Of a DNA stretch of 64,000 nucleotides, positions 26,321-38,800 are shown piece after piece (position 1 is the first letter of the stretch; the number at the start of each line of letters is the position of its first letter). The position numbers and the translations under genes are program-made. The DNA lies in contig NZ_HE978535.1 in NCBI RefSeq assembly GCF_000311785.1, positions 62,001 to 126,000 on the forward strand, given 5' to 3'. The DNA is from Brevibacillus massiliensis. Lineage in GTDB: Bacteria > Bacillota > Bacilli > Brevibacillales > Brevibacillaceae. Below the pieces are notes generated by a model. That model was not told where the DNA came from, did no database searches, and worked only from the letters and a program-made list of their open reading frames with translations.

Positions 26321-27208
26321 ATGGCAATTAGTGCTCAATCCGTAAAAGAACTGCGCGAAAGAACGGGCGCAGGGATGATGGACTGCAAAAAAGCGTTGGA
26401 AGAAACCAACGGAGATATGGAAAAAGCGATTGACTTGCTCCGTGAACGCGGCATTGCCAAAGCGGCGAAAAAAGCGGGACGGATTGCCGCTGAAGGACTG
26501 ACGGCAACCGCTGTTTCGGGAAATGTAGGGGCGATTGTCGAAGTCAACTGCGAAACTGACTTCGTGGCGAAAAACCCGGAATTCCAAACACTGGTGAAGG
26601 ACATCGCTGAGCATGTCGTCTCCCAGCGCCCCGCAACGGTAGAAGCTGCCCTCGAGCAACCGTTTAAAGGACAAGGCGAAAAACTGGCCCAAGTGATCAG
26701 CGAGAAAATCGCCACCATCGGGGAAAACCTTACGCTGCGCCGCTTTGCCGTATTGGAGAAGTCGGATAACGGCGTGTTTGGCGAATACCTGCACATGGGC
26801 GGAAAAATCGGCGTTCTGGTCGCACTCGAGGGTACTGACAACAAGGAGTTGGCAAGGGATATCGCCATGCACGCGGCAGCAGCCAACCCGCGCTATGCCA
26901 ACCGTGAAGAAGTTTCCCAAGACGAGATCGACCGCGAGCGCGAAGTGTTGAAAAACCAGGCATTGTCCGAAGGGAAACCGGCCAACATCGTGGAGAAAAT
27001 GGTAGAAGGCCGCCTGTCCAAGTTCTTCGAAGAATACGTGCTGGTTGAGCAGCCATTCGTGAAAGATCCTGACAAAAAAGTATCTGCTCTGTTGAAGGAA
27101 GCCGGAGCCAGCCTGAAAGCGTTCACCCGTTTCCAAGTGGGCGAGGGCATCGAGAAGAAGCAAGAAGATTTTGCTGCAGAGGTAATGGCGCAAGTCAACA
27201 AGCAGTAA
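26321..27208 (+). CDS. tsf: Elongation factor Ts
   Basis: Guanine-nucleotide exchange factor for EF-Tu, 295 residues, cytoplasmic. The N-terminal UBA-like motif ([20 protein letters not shown]) and the core [18 protein letters not shown] are intact. An ATG 18 bases upstream is in frame, but it overlaps the GAGGAGG ribosome site that serves this ATG. It follows rpsB as in most bacteria. Confidence 0.99.
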   Translation: MAISAQSVKELRERTGAGMMDCKKALEETNGDMEKAIDLLRERGIAKAAKKAGRIAAEGLTATAVSGNVGAIVEVNCETDFVAKNPEFQTLVKDIAEHVVSQRPATVEAALEQPFKGQGEKLAQVISEKIATIGENLTLRRFAVLEKSDNGVFGEYLHMGGKIGVLVALEGTDNKELARDIAMHAAAANPRYANREEVSQDEIDREREVLKNQALSEGKPANIVEKMVEGRLSKFFEEYVLVEQPFVKDPDKKVSALLKEAGASLKAFTRFQVGEGIEKKQEDFAAEVMAQVNKQ

Positions 27209-27235
27209 CGTCATACATCTTGTCCGAGAAGAAGT

Positions 27236-27263
27236 AGGGAACACCTGTGTGTTCCCTCTTTTT
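27236..27263 (+). terminator. Terminator after tsf
   Basis: A 9-bp perfect stem (AGGGAACAC / GTGTTCCCT) with loop CTGT, followed by CTTTTT. Confidence 0.92.
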
Positions 27264-27265
27264 AA

Positions 27266-28032
<767 letters not shown>

Positions 28033-28033
<1 letters not shown>

Positions 28034-28590
28034 TGCCACAATCCATTTTGAAAAATGCAGAAGAACGCATGTCGAAGGCGATCGCTACATTAAAGAAAGA
28101 ATTGGCTTCGCTGCGTGCGGGTCGTGCCACTCCAGCCCTGCTCGACAAGGTTGTCGTCGACTATTATGGAACGCCAACTCCGATCAGCCAGCTTGCGAAC
28201 GTCAACGCACCTGAGCCGCGCCTGCTGCAAATTCAACCGTGGGACAAATCGGCGATGAAGGACATCGAAAAGGCGATCATGCAATCGGACCTGGGGTTGA
28301 CCCCGTCCAATGACGGCAATGTCATTCGAATTGCAATCCCGCCGCTCACGGAAGAGCGCCGCAAGGAATTGGTAAAAATCGCGAGCAAAGACGGCGAAGA
28401 GGCCAAAGTGGCGATCCGCAACATCCGCCGCGACGCCAATGAGGAGCTGAAGAAGCTGGAAAAAGCGGGAACCATCTCCGAGGACGAATCGCGCCGTCAC
28501 CAAGAAACCGTTCAAAAGACGACAGACAAGTACATTGCAGATGTAGATAAACTGGTAAAAGAAAAAGAAAAAGATATTATGGAAGTCTAA
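28033..28590 (+). CDS. frr: Ribosome recycling factor
   Basis: With EF-G it splits post-termination ribosomes. The 185-residue length is standard. [35 protein letters not shown] and [16 protein letters not shown] are signature motifs. The start overlaps pyrH by one base, and AAGGGGGAT inside pyrH is its ribosome site. Confidence 0.98.
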
Positions 28591-28617
28591 TCGGTCTTTT
28601 ACCAGATGACGGATTTC

Positions 28618-28640
28618 CTTCCCCTCTGCAGGAGGGGGAG
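28618..28640 (+). promoter_or_regulatory. Hairpin in the frr-uppS gap
   Basis: CTTCCCCTC and GAGGGGGAG form a 9-bp stem (one G-U pair) with a 5-base loop. No T-run follows, so it is not a classic terminator. It lies about 40 bases before uppS and may affect mRNA stability or uppS translation. Confidence 0.5.
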
Positions 28641-28678
28641 TAATCACGTCTACATCTCTCTTTCTGGGGGAACACTTT

Positions 28679-29452
28679 ATGCTAGAACGACTCGGTCAAT
28701 TCTTGACGAACAAGCCCAACGCAGCAGAAAGGCCATCCATTCCGGATCAGAACGGAGAGATTCCGCAGCATGTTGCCATCATCATGGACGGCAACGGAAG
28801 ATGGGCGAAGCAGCGCAACCTGCCGCGCATCGCTGGACATCGCGCCGGTATGAAAACGGTGAAGGAAATTGTCAAGGCGGCGGATGGAATTGGCGTCAAA
28901 GTCTTGACCATGTACGCTTTTTCAACGGAAAACTGGAAGCGTCCGCGGGATGAAGTCGACTTTTTAATGAAGCTTCCGCAAGAGTTTCTCTCTACAGAAT
29001 TGGAAGAATTAGTTGAACGAAACGTTCGCATTCGCATGGTGGGCAGTCGTGACAGGTTGCCTGACTACACGCTGTCTGCAATGGAATTGGCAGAGTCGAG
29101 GACCAAACAGAACACCGGTCTTAAGCTTAACTTTGCCCTGAATTACGGCGGTCGTACAGACATCGTGAAGGCTGTGACAGAGCTCGTCCAACTGGTTCAG
29201 GCGGGGAAGTTGAAGCCGGAACAGGTTGATGAAGCAGTGATCTCCCAGCATCTGTACACATCTGATATCCCAGACCCGGATCTTTTGATTCGCACGAGCG
29301 GCGAGATTCGGTTAAGCAACTTCATGCTGTGGCAAATAGCGTATACGGAACTGTGGTTTACTGATGTGCTCTGGCCGGATTTTACCATACAGCATTTCCA
29401 TCAAGCTATCGCTGAATATCAAGGTCGAGCTCGTCGCTATGGCGGGGTTTGA
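28679..29452 (+). CDS. uppS: Undecaprenyl diphosphate synthase
   Basis: A cis-prenyltransferase that makes the C55 lipid carrier for peptidoglycan and wall polymers, 257 residues. HVAIIMDGNGRWAKQRNLPR carries the catalytic Asp. LTMYAFSTENWKRP and the C-terminal DLLIRTSGEIRLSNFMLWQI complete the site. GGGGGA precedes the ATG. It lies next to cdsA and upstream of dxr, grouping isoprenoid and lipid carrier synthesis. Confidence 0.98.
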   Translation: MLERLGQFLTNKPNAAERPSIPDQNGEIPQHVAIIMDGNGRWAKQRNLPRIAGHRAGMKTVKEIVKAADGIGVKVLTMYAFSTENWKRPRDEVDFLMKLPQEFLSTELEELVERNVRIRMVGSRDRLPDYTLSAMELAESRTKQNTGLKLNFALNYGGRTDIVKAVTELVQLVQAGKLKPEQVDEAVISQHLYTSDIPDPDLLIRTSGEIRLSNFMLWQIAYTELWFTDVLWPDFTIQHFHQAIAEYQGRARRYGGV

Positions 29453-29472
29453 GTCGAAGAGGTGGAACAAAC

Positions 29473-30267
29473 TTGAAGCAACGTATGATCACAGGAGTCC
29501 TGGGGGGGATCATTTTCCTGGCCATGGTGTTTATGGGAGGGCTATGGTACTCCATCTTTATTCTTTTATTAGCCCTGATTGGCCTCTATGAGTTCTTGCG
29601 GATGGCAGGGTTCCGGCCGATGGGACTGCCTGGTCTCCTCAGTTACCTGTTATTGCTTGGCACGATCTGGCCTTTTCTTTTCTCAGGTACGTTTGCCGGC
29701 GTTGATTTTTCCAGCGTGTTGATGTCGATACTGCTGTTGCTGCTGTTTTACTCCGTGCTGAGCAAAAATCAACTTCACATCGAACACATCGCCCTGCTGG
29801 TTCTAGGGGCGTTATACATAGGATACGGTTTCAGATATATGGCAGCTACACGTGATATCGCTTCCGGCGATGTCGGATTGTGGCTGACCATTCTTGTCTT
29901 GCTCGGAATTTGGTCGACCGATTCGGGGGCTTACTTCGTCGGCCGGGCCATGGGGAAGCGGAAGCTGTGGCCAGCCATCAGCCCGAACAAGACAGTGGAA
30001 GGTTCGATCGGGGGATTGGTGATCGCCTTGATCGTGGTGGTAGGCGTCAATGCCATCATTGGGCTGCTTTCCTTCGGGCACGCTGCGGCGATCGCTTTCA
30101 TTACGGCGATTGCCGCCCAGATGGGAGATTTGGTTGAATCTGCGATGAAGCGGCACTTCGGCGTCAAGGACTCGGGACGAATTTTTCCCGGACATGGAGG
30201 CGTTTTGGACAGATTCGACAGCTTTTTGTTTGTATTTCCCATCTTGCATTTGCTCCATCTGTTATAA
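29473..30267 (+). CDS. cdsA: Phosphatidate cytidylyltransferase
   Basis: An integral membrane enzyme that makes CDP-diacylglycerol from phosphatidate and CTP, the branch point to all major phospholipids. It has about 264 residues with seven or so membrane helices. The C-terminal signature (SPNKTVEGSIGG, then KDSGRIFPGHGGVLDRFDS) is intact. AGAGGTGG is spaced for a TTG start, giving LKQRMITGVLGGII. An earlier TTG at 29449 overlaps the uppS end and lacks such a site. Confidence 0.96.
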   Translation: MKQRMITGVLGGIIFLAMVFMGGLWYSIFILLLALIGLYEFLRMAGFRPMGLPGLLSYLLLLGTIWPFLFSGTFAGVDFSSVLMSILLLLLFYSVLSKNQLHIEHIALLVLGALYIGYGFRYMAATRDIASGDVGLWLTILVLLGIWSTDSGAYFVGRAMGKRKLWPAISPNKTVEGSIGGLVIALIVVVGVNAIIGLLSFGHAAAIAFITAIAAQMGDLVESAMKRHFGVKDSGRIFPGHGGVLDRFDSFLFVFPILHLLHLL

Positions 30268-30319
30268 CAGCCAAAAGTGATCAGAGGAGAAACACGAATA
30301 ACGGGAAGGAGTGAACCGG

Positions 30320-31462
30320 GTGAAAAAGATCGCCTTGCTCGGCTCGACAGGTTCAGTCGGTCAGAATACACTTGAGGTAGTGGCACAGCAGCCTGATGAA
30401 TTTCAAATCGTGGCGCTGGCCGCCGGGAGCAACATCCGCCTGCTGCAGGAACAAATCAGACAGTATCGGCCGGAAGTGGTATCGGTGGGTTCCAAAGAGC
30501 TGGCCGACGAGCTTCGCCACAGCCTCGGAGCGTCGTACAACCCGGAGATCGTCTACGGTGAAGAAGGGCTGCTGCAGGTGGCCAGCCATCCATCAGCCAA
30601 CTTTGTCATGACAGCAGTGGTAGGCAGCGTAGGGGTGTCGCCGACACTGGCGGCGATTGAAGCGGGCAAGACCATTGGACTTGCCAACAAGGAGACCCTC
30701 GTCAGCGCCGGCCACATTGTCATGGAAGCAGCCAAAAAGCGTGGTGTAGACATCATACCGGTCGACAGCGAGCATTCGGCCATTTACCAGTGCCTGCACG
30801 GGGGACGGCGTGAAGACGTGGCGAAGATCATTCTTACCGCATCGGGAGGTTCCTTTCGCGACCTCACCCGCGAACAGTTGGCTGACGTTACGGTTGCCGA
30901 CGCCCTCAATCACCCAAATTGGAGTATGGGTGCAAAAATTACGATCGATTCGGCAACAATGATGAATAAAGGGTTTGAGGTGCTGGAGGCCCATTGGCTG
31001 TTCGACCTTTCCTTTGACCAAATAGAGTGTGTGCTCCATCGTGAAAGTATCATACACTCTATGGTAGAATACAAAGATAGAGCCGTTATCGCGCAGCTGG
31101 GGACTCCGGACATGAAGGTGCCGATTCAATACGCTCTTGGCTACCCGCGGCGGCTCAGCCTGCAGACAGAGCCGCTGGATCTGATCAAGGCGGGGACCCT
31201 GCACTTCGCCCAGCTGGATTTCGGCCGTTTTCCGATGTTGAAACTGGCGTATGAATGCGGCCGGTTGGGCGGTACGATGCCCACTGTATTAAACGCGGCC
31301 AACGAGGTGGCGGTCGCGCGTTTTTTGCAGGGTGAGGTCACGTTTTTGCAAATCGAACAGATCGTCGAATCAGTCTGCGAGAACCACGAAGTCGTCCATC
31401 ATCCGACGCTGGAAGCGATTCTTGCGGCAGACGCATGGGCGAGGCAGGCGGCTGCACGGTAA
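30320..31462 (+). CDS. dxr: 1-deoxy-D-xylulose 5-phosphate reductoisomerase
   Basis: The NADPH-dependent first committed enzyme of the MEP isoprenoid pathway, 380 residues. The N-terminal Rossmann motif [25 protein letters not shown] and [11 protein letters not shown] catalytic blocks and the late ALGYPRR are present. ispG, later in the same pathway, lies three genes downstream. GTG at 30320 is preceded by GGAAGGAGTGA; the GTG at 30311 lies inside that site. Confidence 0.97.
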   Translation: MKKIALLGSTGSVGQNTLEVVAQQPDEFQIVALAAGSNIRLLQEQIRQYRPEVVSVGSKELADELRHSLGASYNPEIVYGEEGLLQVASHPSANFVMTAVVGSVGVSPTLAAIEAGKTIGLANKETLVSAGHIVMEAAKKRGVDIIPVDSEHSAIYQCLHGGRREDVAKIILTASGGSFRDLTREQLADVTVADALNHPNWSMGAKITIDSATMMNKGFEVLEAHWLFDLSFDQIECVLHRESIIHSMVEYKDRAVIAQLGTPDMKVPIQYALGYPRRLSLQTEPLDLIKAGTLHFAQLDFGRFPMLKLAYECGRLGGTMPTVLNAANEVAVARFLQGEVTFLQIEQIVESVCENHEVVHHPTLEAILAADAWARQAAAR

Positions 31463-31515
31463 CTGCGGCAGACTGATCCGGCGATACCATTTGGAGTGAA
31501 AGGTGGATAATCCCT

Positions 31516-32781
31516 TTGCCTATACCTAGCTTAAACTCATTGGGGACCATACTCGCAATTGTCGTGGTGTTTAGCTTACTGGTGCTGATTCATGAGCTGG
31601 GACACTTCCTGCTCGCGAAAAGGGCCGGTATTCTTTGCCGGGAGTTTGCGCTGGGGATGGGGCCGAAGTTGTTTCGTTTCAAACGGGGGGAGACAGAGTA
31701 TACGATTCGCCTGCTCCCGATTGGCGGGATGGTGCGGATGGCTGGCGAAGATCCGGAGATGGAGTTGGTCAAGCCGAACATGGAGATCGGTGTGCAGCTT
31801 GACAAGGCAGGTCGCGTGTGCCGCCTGTACCCGGAGCCGCAAAAAGCCGATCAGTCAAATCTCCTCCGCGGGACAGTCGTCCGCAGCGATTTGGAACGCC
31901 GTTTAACCATAACGTTGGACATCGCGGGAGAGCAGCAGACATTTGCTGTCGACCCGGCGGCCAATCTGATCGTTGACGGTCATGAAGTGCAGATTGCCCC
32001 GCTAAACCGGCAGTTTAAGGGGAAGACGATACTGCAGCGTTTTTGGACGATTTTTGCCGGTCCGGCGGCGAACTTCCTGCTGGCCTTTGTCTTGTTCGCA
32101 GCGGCCGGTTTATTATATGGAGTGCCTTCCGACAAGCCGATCATCGGCGAGGTCAAGGCGGGCGGCCCGGCCGCGATGGCGGGGCTGCAGGAGGGAGACC
32201 GCGTCATTTCCATCCAGGGCAAGCCGGTCTCTACCTGGAGTGAGATCGTCCAGACGGTCAGCAGTTCTCCCGGCAAGACGCTTGTCTTTGTGATCAGCAG
32301 GGATGGGGTGGAGAAGTCCGTACCTGTCCACATCGGGGAAGAAGACCAGATGGGCAAGATGATGGTGTACCAGCCGGTTACCTACTCGCCGGTTGATGCG
32401 GTGATCGGCGGAGCCAAGGAGACATACGGCTACACGATGCTCATTTTGAAGGGGCTCGGGCAGTTGTTTACCGGCGCGGTCGGGATGAAAGACTTGAGCG
32501 GTCCTGCGGGGATTTTTGTCATGACGGGCAAATTTGCCCAGGAAGGGATCGAAATGCTGATGCGCTGGGCGGCCCTGCTTAGTGTCAACCTCGGACTGTT
32601 CAACCTGCTGCCGCTGCCGGCGCTGGACGGCGGCCGGATCGTCTTTTTGCTCATCGAAGCGCTGCGCGGGCGGCCGGTGGATCCGAACAAGGAAGGGATG
32701 GTCCACTTCCTGGGATTCGCCTTTTTGATGCTGTTGATCCTGGTTGTGACGTGGAATGATTTGCATCGCTTTTTCTTTTAG
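31516..32781 (+). CDS. rseP: Site-2 intramembrane protease RseP/RasP
   Basis: A zinc metalloprotease that cuts membrane-embedded anti-sigma factors and signal peptides, 421 residues. The HELGH zinc motif sits in the first membrane helix (LLVLIHELGHFLLAKRAG). A PDZ domain lies at about 200-280 (GGPAAMAGLQEGDRVISIQG). The third zinc ligand motif LFNLLPLPALDGGRIVF is near the C-terminus. It starts with TTG after AAAGGTGG. It keeps the usual place between dxr and the ispG/proS pair. Confidence 0.95.
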   Translation: MPIPSLNSLGTILAIVVVFSLLVLIHELGHFLLAKRAGILCREFALGMGPKLFRFKRGETEYTIRLLPIGGMVRMAGEDPEMELVKPNMEIGVQLDKAGRVCRLYPEPQKADQSNLLRGTVVRSDLERRLTITLDIAGEQQTFAVDPAANLIVDGHEVQIAPLNRQFKGKTILQRFWTIFAGPAANFLLAFVLFAAAGLLYGVPSDKPIIGEVKAGGPAAMAGLQEGDRVISIQGKPVSTWSEIVQTVSSSPGKTLVFVISRDGVEKSVPVHIGEEDQMGKMMVYQPVTYSPVDAVIGGAKETYGYTMLILKGLGQLFTGAVGMKDLSGPAGIFVMTGKFAQEGIEMLMRWAALLSVNLGLFNLLPLPALDGGRIVFLLIEALRGRPVDPNKEGMVHFLGFAFLMLLILVVTWNDLHRFFF

Positions 32782-32836
32782 CGGTAGATAGGTACTGAGA
32801 AGGAAAAATTCTAGAAAGCCCAAAGGGGTGCCTGAC

Positions 32837-33892
32837 ATGTTTACACGTGAGGAGACAAAACCGGTATTCGTAGGGGACGTTCAGATCGGCGGGCAGAAGA
32901 GCGTCGTCATTCAATCGATGACGACTACAGATACGCGCGACGTCGAAGCCACGTTGGAGCAAATCAACCGATTGAACGACGTGGGTTGTCAAATTGTTCG
33001 TTTGGCTGTGATCAATGAGGATGCAGCGCGAGCGATTAAGAAAATCAAAGAGCGTTCCCCGCTGCCGCTCGTCGCTGACATTCACTTTGACTATAAATTG
33101 GCCCTAATTGCCCTGGAAAGCGGAATTGACAAGATTCGGATCAATCCCGGCAATATCGGCTCAAAGGAAAAAACCAAGGCCGTGGTGGAAGCATGCCGCG
33201 AACGCAACGTGCCGATCCGGATCGGCGTCAACTCCGGTTCGGTAGAAAAACGCCTTCTGGAAAAATATGGATATCCAAGCCCGGAAGCGATCGTCGAGAG
33301 CGCGATGGATCATGTTCACATCCTCGAGGAACTGAACTACGACAACATTGTGATCTCGTTAAAATCGTCTGATGTCCCGACGATGATTCAAACGTACACG
33401 CTGATGGCCGAAAAGCGGAACTACCCGCTTCACGTCGGCGTGACGGAAGCGGGGACGCAGTTTGCCGGCAGCATCAAATCGGCTGTGGGGATTGGCACCG
33501 TTCTGGCGGCGGGGATCGGCGACACGATCCGCGTGTCGCTGACCGCTGATCCGGTGGAAGAGATCAAAACGGCCAAGCAGATCCTGCGCAGTCTTGACAT
33601 CGTCAACAACGATCCGATCGTCATCGCCTGCCCTTCCTGCGGTCGCTGCGCGATCGACCTGATCGGTCTGGCAACCAAAGTGGAAGAGGCCGTCGCGACG
33701 ATTAAAAAGCCTCTGAAAATTGCCGTCATGGGCTGTGCAGTCAACGGCCCGGGCGAAGCTCGGGAAGCGGACGTCGGGGTAGCCGGCGGCAACGGAGAAG
33801 GACTTATCTTCCGCAACGGAGAAATTGTCCGTAAGGTAAAAGAGAATGAACTGTTCGAAGAATTGATGAAAGAGATTCATTCCATGGTCTAA
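32837..33892 (+). CDS. ispG: 4-hydroxy-3-methylbut-2-enyl diphosphate synthase
   Basis: A [4Fe-4S] enzyme of the MEP pathway, 351 residues. The TIM-barrel N-terminus ([20 protein letters not shown]) and C-terminal cluster ligands (CPSCGRC and [10 protein letters not shown]) are intact. AAAGGGGTG precedes this ATG; a GTG three codons upstream lies inside the site. With dxr it places two MEP-pathway steps in this cluster. Confidence 0.98.
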   Translation: MFTREETKPVFVGDVQIGGQKSVVIQSMTTTDTRDVEATLEQINRLNDVGCQIVRLAVINEDAARAIKKIKERSPLPLVADIHFDYKLALIALESGIDKIRINPGNIGSKEKTKAVVEACRERNVPIRIGVNSGSVEKRLLEKYGYPSPEAIVESAMDHVHILEELNYDNIVISLKSSDVPTMIQTYTLMAEKRNYPLHVGVTEAGTQFAGSIKSAVGIGTVLAAGIGDTIRVSLTADPVEEIKTAKQILRSLDIVNNDPIVIACPSCGRCAIDLIGLATKVEEAVATIKKPLKIAVMGCAVNGPGEAREADVGVAGGNGEGLIFRNGEIVRKVKENELFEELMKEIHSMV

Positions 33893-33903
33893 CGAGAAGT
33901 GCC

Positions 33904-33986
33904 GCCAGTTAAGGAGCCCCCTCGTCGGGGACCACGTTACTGGCTCGCATAGATGTATGATCGACGTAGTGTCACCAGTTAAGGAG
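33904..33986 (+). promoter_or_regulatory. Repeat-containing leader of proS
   Basis: The 12-base sequence CCAGTTAAGGAG occurs at 33905-33916 and again at 33975-33986. The second copy holds the proS ribosome site. The first copy is enclosed in a hairpin: GCCAGT pairs with ACTGGC (33939-33944) and CCCC pairs with GGGG inside. No T-run follows. A T-box consensus (AGGGTGGNACC) was looked for and not found. Confidence 0.55.
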
Positions 33987-33995
33987 GAACCCTGT

Positions 33996-35732
33996 GTGTT
34001 GAAGCAAAGTCAATTACTCATCCCCACGCTTCGCGAAGTGCCTGCAGACGCTGAAATCGCCAGCCACAAATGGCTGCTGCGGAGCGGACTAGCCCGCCAG
34101 CTGGCTTCCGGCGTGTACACCTATCTGCCGCTCGCCCTGCGTGTCATCCACAAGATTCAGGCGATCGTTCGCGAGGAGATGAACCGCTCGGGCGCCCAGG
34201 AGCTGTTGATGCCGACGGTTCAACCGGCAGAACTGTGGGAGCAAAGCGGCCGCTGGGAAGCATACGGACCGGAATTGATGCGGCTTCGGGACCGCCACGA
34301 CCGCCCGTTTGCTCTGGGACCGACCCATGAAGAGGTGATTACCAGCCTGATTCGCGACGAGGTGAACTCGTACAAAAAGCTTCCGCTCAATTTATATCAG
34401 ATTCAAACGAAGTTTCGCGATGAAGTGCGGCCTCGTTTCGGGCTGATCCGCTGCCGGGAGTTCATCATGAAGGACGCGTACTCCTTTGACACTTCGCAGG
34501 AAGGGCTGGACAAGAGCTTCAACGCGATGTTTGATGCCTACACGCGGATTTTCACCAGGGTCGGGCTGAACTTCCGGGCGGTCGAAGCGGACGCCGGGTC
34601 GATTGGCGGGACGGGAACCTATGAATTCATGGCCCTCTGCGAGATCGGTGAAGACACGATCGCCTACTCAACAGACGGCACTTATGCCGCCAACCTGGAA
34701 AAAGCGGAGGTCGTTTACAAACCGTCCGGCAAACAGCCGGAGGGGACAGTACCGCCTGCGGAGAAGATTCATACTCCAGGCGTTCGGACAATCGAGCAGC
34801 TCACCGCAAGCCTCGGGGCAGCCGCCTCTGCGATCATCAAGAGCTTGCTGTACCGGGTGGACGACCGATTTGTCCTGGTGCTCGTTCGCGGCGACCACGA
34901 AGTAAACGAAGTAAAACTAAAAAATCTATACGATGCTGTCGATGTGCGCTTGGCGACTGAGGAAGAAGTTCGCCGCCTGGTGGGAGCTCCCGCAGGTTTT
35001 GTCGGACCGGTCGGCATTGTGTCGAAAGAAGTAGAGATCATCGCGGACAACTACGTTCAGGACGTGTATGACGGCGTAGCCGGCGCCAATGAAGCCGACT
35101 ACCATCTGAAACACGTCGTGCCGGGCCGTGATTTTCAGGTTGCCCGCTATGCCGATTTGCGCAATATCGTCGAAGGCGATGACTGTCCGCGCGGCGGCGG
35201 CAAGATCGCTTTTGCCCGCGGCGTCGAAGTTGGACATGTCTTTAAACTCGGCACCAAGTACTCCAAGGCGCTGGGGGCGACTTTCCTCGACGAAAACGGC
35301 CGCGAACAGCTGATGATCATGGGTTGTTACGGCATCGGGGTATCCCGTACACTGGCCGCTGTCATCGAACAGAATCATGACGAGAACGGCATTATCTGGC
35401 CTGTTTCAATCGCGCCGTTCCACGTGCACGTGATTCCCATCAACGCCAAGGTGGAAGAACAGCGCAAAGTAAGCGAGCAGATTACCGAAACCTTGACGGC
35501 AGCGGGGCTGGAGGTCCTGTATGACGACCGTCCGGAACGCGCCGGTGTGAAGTTCAAGGATGCTGACTTGATCGGACTGCCGCTGCGCATCACGGTTTCC
35601 GACAAAGCACAGGAGGGCCATGTCGAGGTCCGTGTCCGCCGCACAGGCGAAACCCACGAGGTTCCGGTGAATGAGCTGACCAGCTTTGCCCGGGATTTGT
35701 TGGCAAAACTGGATGCACAGCCAATCGCCTGA
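33996..35732 (+). CDS. proS: Prolyl-tRNA synthetase
   Basis: A class II synthetase that charges tRNA-Pro, 578 residues, bacterial type with an editing (INS) domain at about 235-380. Motif 1 region ([20 protein letters not shown]), motif 2 ([20 protein letters not shown]) and motif 3 ([15 protein letters not shown]) are present. GTG at 33996 is 7 bases after AAGGAGGA. An upstream ATG at 33957 lies before the ribosome site and would add a non-family extension. Confidence 0.97.
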   Translation: MLKQSQLLIPTLREVPADAEIASHKWLLRSGLARQLASGVYTYLPLALRVIHKIQAIVREEMNRSGAQELLMPTVQPAELWEQSGRWEAYGPELMRLRDRHDRPFALGPTHEEVITSLIRDEVNSYKKLPLNLYQIQTKFRDEVRPRFGLIRCREFIMKDAYSFDTSQEGLDKSFNAMFDAYTRIFTRVGLNFRAVEADAGSIGGTGTYEFMALCEIGEDTIAYSTDGTYAANLEKAEVVYKPSGKQPEGTVPPAEKIHTPGVRTIEQLTASLGAAASAIIKSLLYRVDDRFVLVLVRGDHEVNEVKLKNLYDAVDVRLATEEEVRRLVGAPAGFVGPVGIVSKEVEIIADNYVQDVYDGVAGANEADYHLKHVVPGRDFQVARYADLRNIVEGDDCPRGGGKIAFARGVEVGHVFKLGTKYSKALGATFLDENGREQLMIMGCYGIGVSRTLAAVIEQNHDENGIIWPVSIAPFHVHVIPINAKVEEQRKVSEQITETLTAAGLEVLYDDRPERAGVKFKDADLIGLPLRITVSDKAQEGHVEVRVRRTGETHEVPVNELTSFARDLLAKLDAQPIA

Positions 35733-35768
35733 GTCAAGCAGGAATCGTGGATAATTTTGTCGAAAAAC

Positions 35769-35803
35769 GAAGAGGTACTCCCTGAAAACGGGGTACCTCT
35801 TTT
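35769..35803 (+). terminator. Terminator after proS
   Basis: AGAGGTAC pairs with GTACCTCT, with extra CCC/GGG pairing above a bulge, followed by TTTTGTTT. It separates proS from polC. Confidence 0.88.
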
Positions 35804-35828
35804 GTTTCGGAAATGAGGTGGTTTTTTC

Positions 35829-38800
35829 GTGAACATCGTGGACATGCAGAGACAGCGGTTTTCTCTCCTTCTGCAGCAGTTGGAGATTTCGCCGGAATGG
35901 ATTCCGTCCCATTTTTCCGAAGGACGGATCGCCAAACTGGAAGTACATAGAAATAATCGTGAATGGATTTTTACATTTGTGCTCAAACAGCTGCTTCCCG
36001 CTGAGATTTACCTGGCGTTTACGTCCCGGCTCGAGCGGGCGTTCGCCCATCTGGCCAAAGTGGACAGCAAGATCCAATACGAAGAGAAGCCCTTGGTCGA
36101 ACAAGTGGTGAACTCGTATCGCCAGGTAGTGATCAAGCAGCTGGAGCAAAAGCTGAACGGGCTTGCGGCCACCATTCGACAGGCTGATTGGCAGGTGCTG
36201 GGGGAAGAGGTAAGGATATGCCTGCCCACCGAGATGAGCGCCGAACTGGCAAAGAAAAAACAAGCGGATAAGGAATTGGCAGCCGCTTTCGCCAAAGCGA
36301 CAGATACCATGCCCCATTTTACCTTTGTCATCGAGGAAAAAGCCGAGACGTATCAAGCGTTTTTTGAACAGCGTCAAGAAGAAGAGCGGGCGCTGCTTCA
36401 AGAGGTGATGAGCGCTCAAGAGGAAAAAGAGCAGGCCCAGGCGGCGCCGGAGGCGATTACCAAGCTCGTCATCGGCTATGAGATTAAGGAAGATCCGGTG
36501 CCGATCCAGCAGATCCAGGAAGAAGAACGGCGAATCGTGATCCAGGGAACAGTCTTTCAGACAGAATTGAAGGAGCTGCGCAGCGGGCGTTACTTGCTTA
36601 CCTTCCAAATGACCGATTACACGGATTCGCTGTCGGTGAAGATCTTCTCCCGCGACAAAGAGGATGTGACGCTGCTCGAAGCCATTACGCCCGGAATGTG
36701 GCTGAAAGTGCGCGGCAGCGTACAGTACGACACCTTCATGCGGGAATTGGCGATGATGGCAAGCGACATCAACCAGATCGAGCAAGGCGGGCGGAAGGAC
36801 ACGGCGGAAGAAAAACGGGTAGAACTGCACTGCCATACGCCGATGAGTGCACTCGACGGGGTCGCTTCCGTCAAGTCGTTGATTACGACTGCAGCCAAGT
36901 GGGGACACAAGGCGATTGCCATAACCGACCACGGTGTCGTTCAGTCGTTCCCTGAGGCTTACGATATTGCCAAAAAGAACAACATCAAGTGCATCCTCGG
37001 CATGGAAGCCTATGTGGTGGAAGACGGGATCGATATCGTGTACAACCTGGACCCGGCGGGTTCAAACGATGTCAAACTGGACGAGAACACGACGTATATC
37101 GTCTTTGATACGGAGACCACCGGGTTAAATGCGGCCGAGCATACGATCATCGAGATTGCTGCGGTTAAAATGCGCGGCACGGAAATCGTCGACAAATGGA
37201 CCGAATTGATCGATCCCGGGCTGGAGATCGGTCCGAAGACGACGGAGATTACAGGCATCACCAACGAAATGCTGCGCGGAAAAGAGACGATTGACGTGGT
37301 ACTGCCGAGGTTTCGGGAATTTGCCGGGGACGGCATACTCGTCGCCCACAACGCCGAATTTGACCTGGGCTTCCTAAATGCCTGCGGCAAGCGAATCGGC
37401 ATGGAGCCTTGGACCAACCCGGTGCTTGACACCTTGCCGCTGGCGCGCATGATCTATCCGGGGATGCGCAACTACCGGCTGGGAACGCTGGCCAAGCGGC
37501 TCAATGTGGAATTGATCAACGCTCACCGGGCGCTCGACGATACGGTAGCCTTGGCCCATGTCTTCGGATACATGCTAAAGGAGATGAAGGAGGCGGGCAT
37601 CACCAGCCTCAGCGAGTGCAACGAGCGCAGCAACGCCGAGGCCGACTTCAAGAGCACCCGGCCGTTTCACGTCACCCTGCTGGCCCGGAATAAGGCTGGC
37701 CTGAAAAACCTGTACCGGCTGGTAAGCCGCTCGCACGTTGAGACCTTCTACCGCGTGCCGCGGATCATGCGCAGCCAGATCAACAAGTACAGGGAAGGCC
37801 TGCTCGTCGGAACCGCTTGTAAGGAAGGCGAGTTGTTTCAGGCTATTTTGCGGGGAAAATCGCGGGATGAGCTGGAGCAGGTGGCCCGTTTCTACGACTA
37901 CATCGAACTGCAGCCGATCGAGCACTACGCGCCGCTTTTGCGCAATGAAAATATCCCGTCACTGGACGTGATAAAAAATTACCATACGCTGCTGGTGGAG
38001 ATCGGCAAATCCTTGCAGAAACCGGTAGTGGCGACCGGAGATGTCCACTTTCTCAATCCGCAGGACCACGTCTTTCGCGAAGTCTTTTTGCTGTCGAAGG
38101 GCGATCCGGATGCGGACGACCAACCGCCGCTGTATTTGATGACGACCGATGAGATGCTGGAAGCCTTCAGCCACCTGGGCGAAGAGCTGGCCAGAGAGGT
38201 AGTCGTGGAGGCCCCGAATCGGATTGCGGAAATGATTGAAGAGATCAGCCCGATCCCGGACAAGCTGTATACCCCGATCATTGAGGGGGCGGACGAGGAA
38301 CTGCGGACCATTTGCTACAACAAGGCCAAGCGCCTGTACGGAGATCCGCTTCCGGAAATCGTCGAGCAGCGGCTGGAAAAAGAACTGAACAGCATCATCA
38401 CGCACGGTTTTGGCGTCATCTACCTGATTTCCCAGCGTCTGGTGACCAAATCGCTGTCTGATGGCTATCTGGTCGGCTCGCGGGGGTCAGTCGGCTCCTC
38501 GTTTGTCGCGACGATGTCGGACATCACCGAGGTAAACCCCCTCCCGCCGCACTACCTGTGTCCAAACTGCCAGCACAGCGAATTTATCACCGACGGTTCG
38601 ATCGGCTCCGGCTTTGACCTTCCGGACAAAGACTGTCCGCGGTGCGGCCAGCGCTATGCCAAGGACGGCCAGGACATCCCGTTCGAGACCTTCCTCGGCT
38701 TTAAAGGGGACAAAGTACCCGATATCGACTTGAATTTTTCCGGGGATTACCAGCCGCGGGCCCACAAGTACACCCAGGAGCTGTTCGGGGTGGACAACGT

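Noticed and set aside
33893-33995. T-box riboswitch upstream of proS
   Set aside because: No AGGGTGGNACC antiterminator motif, no terminator with a T-run and too short a leader.
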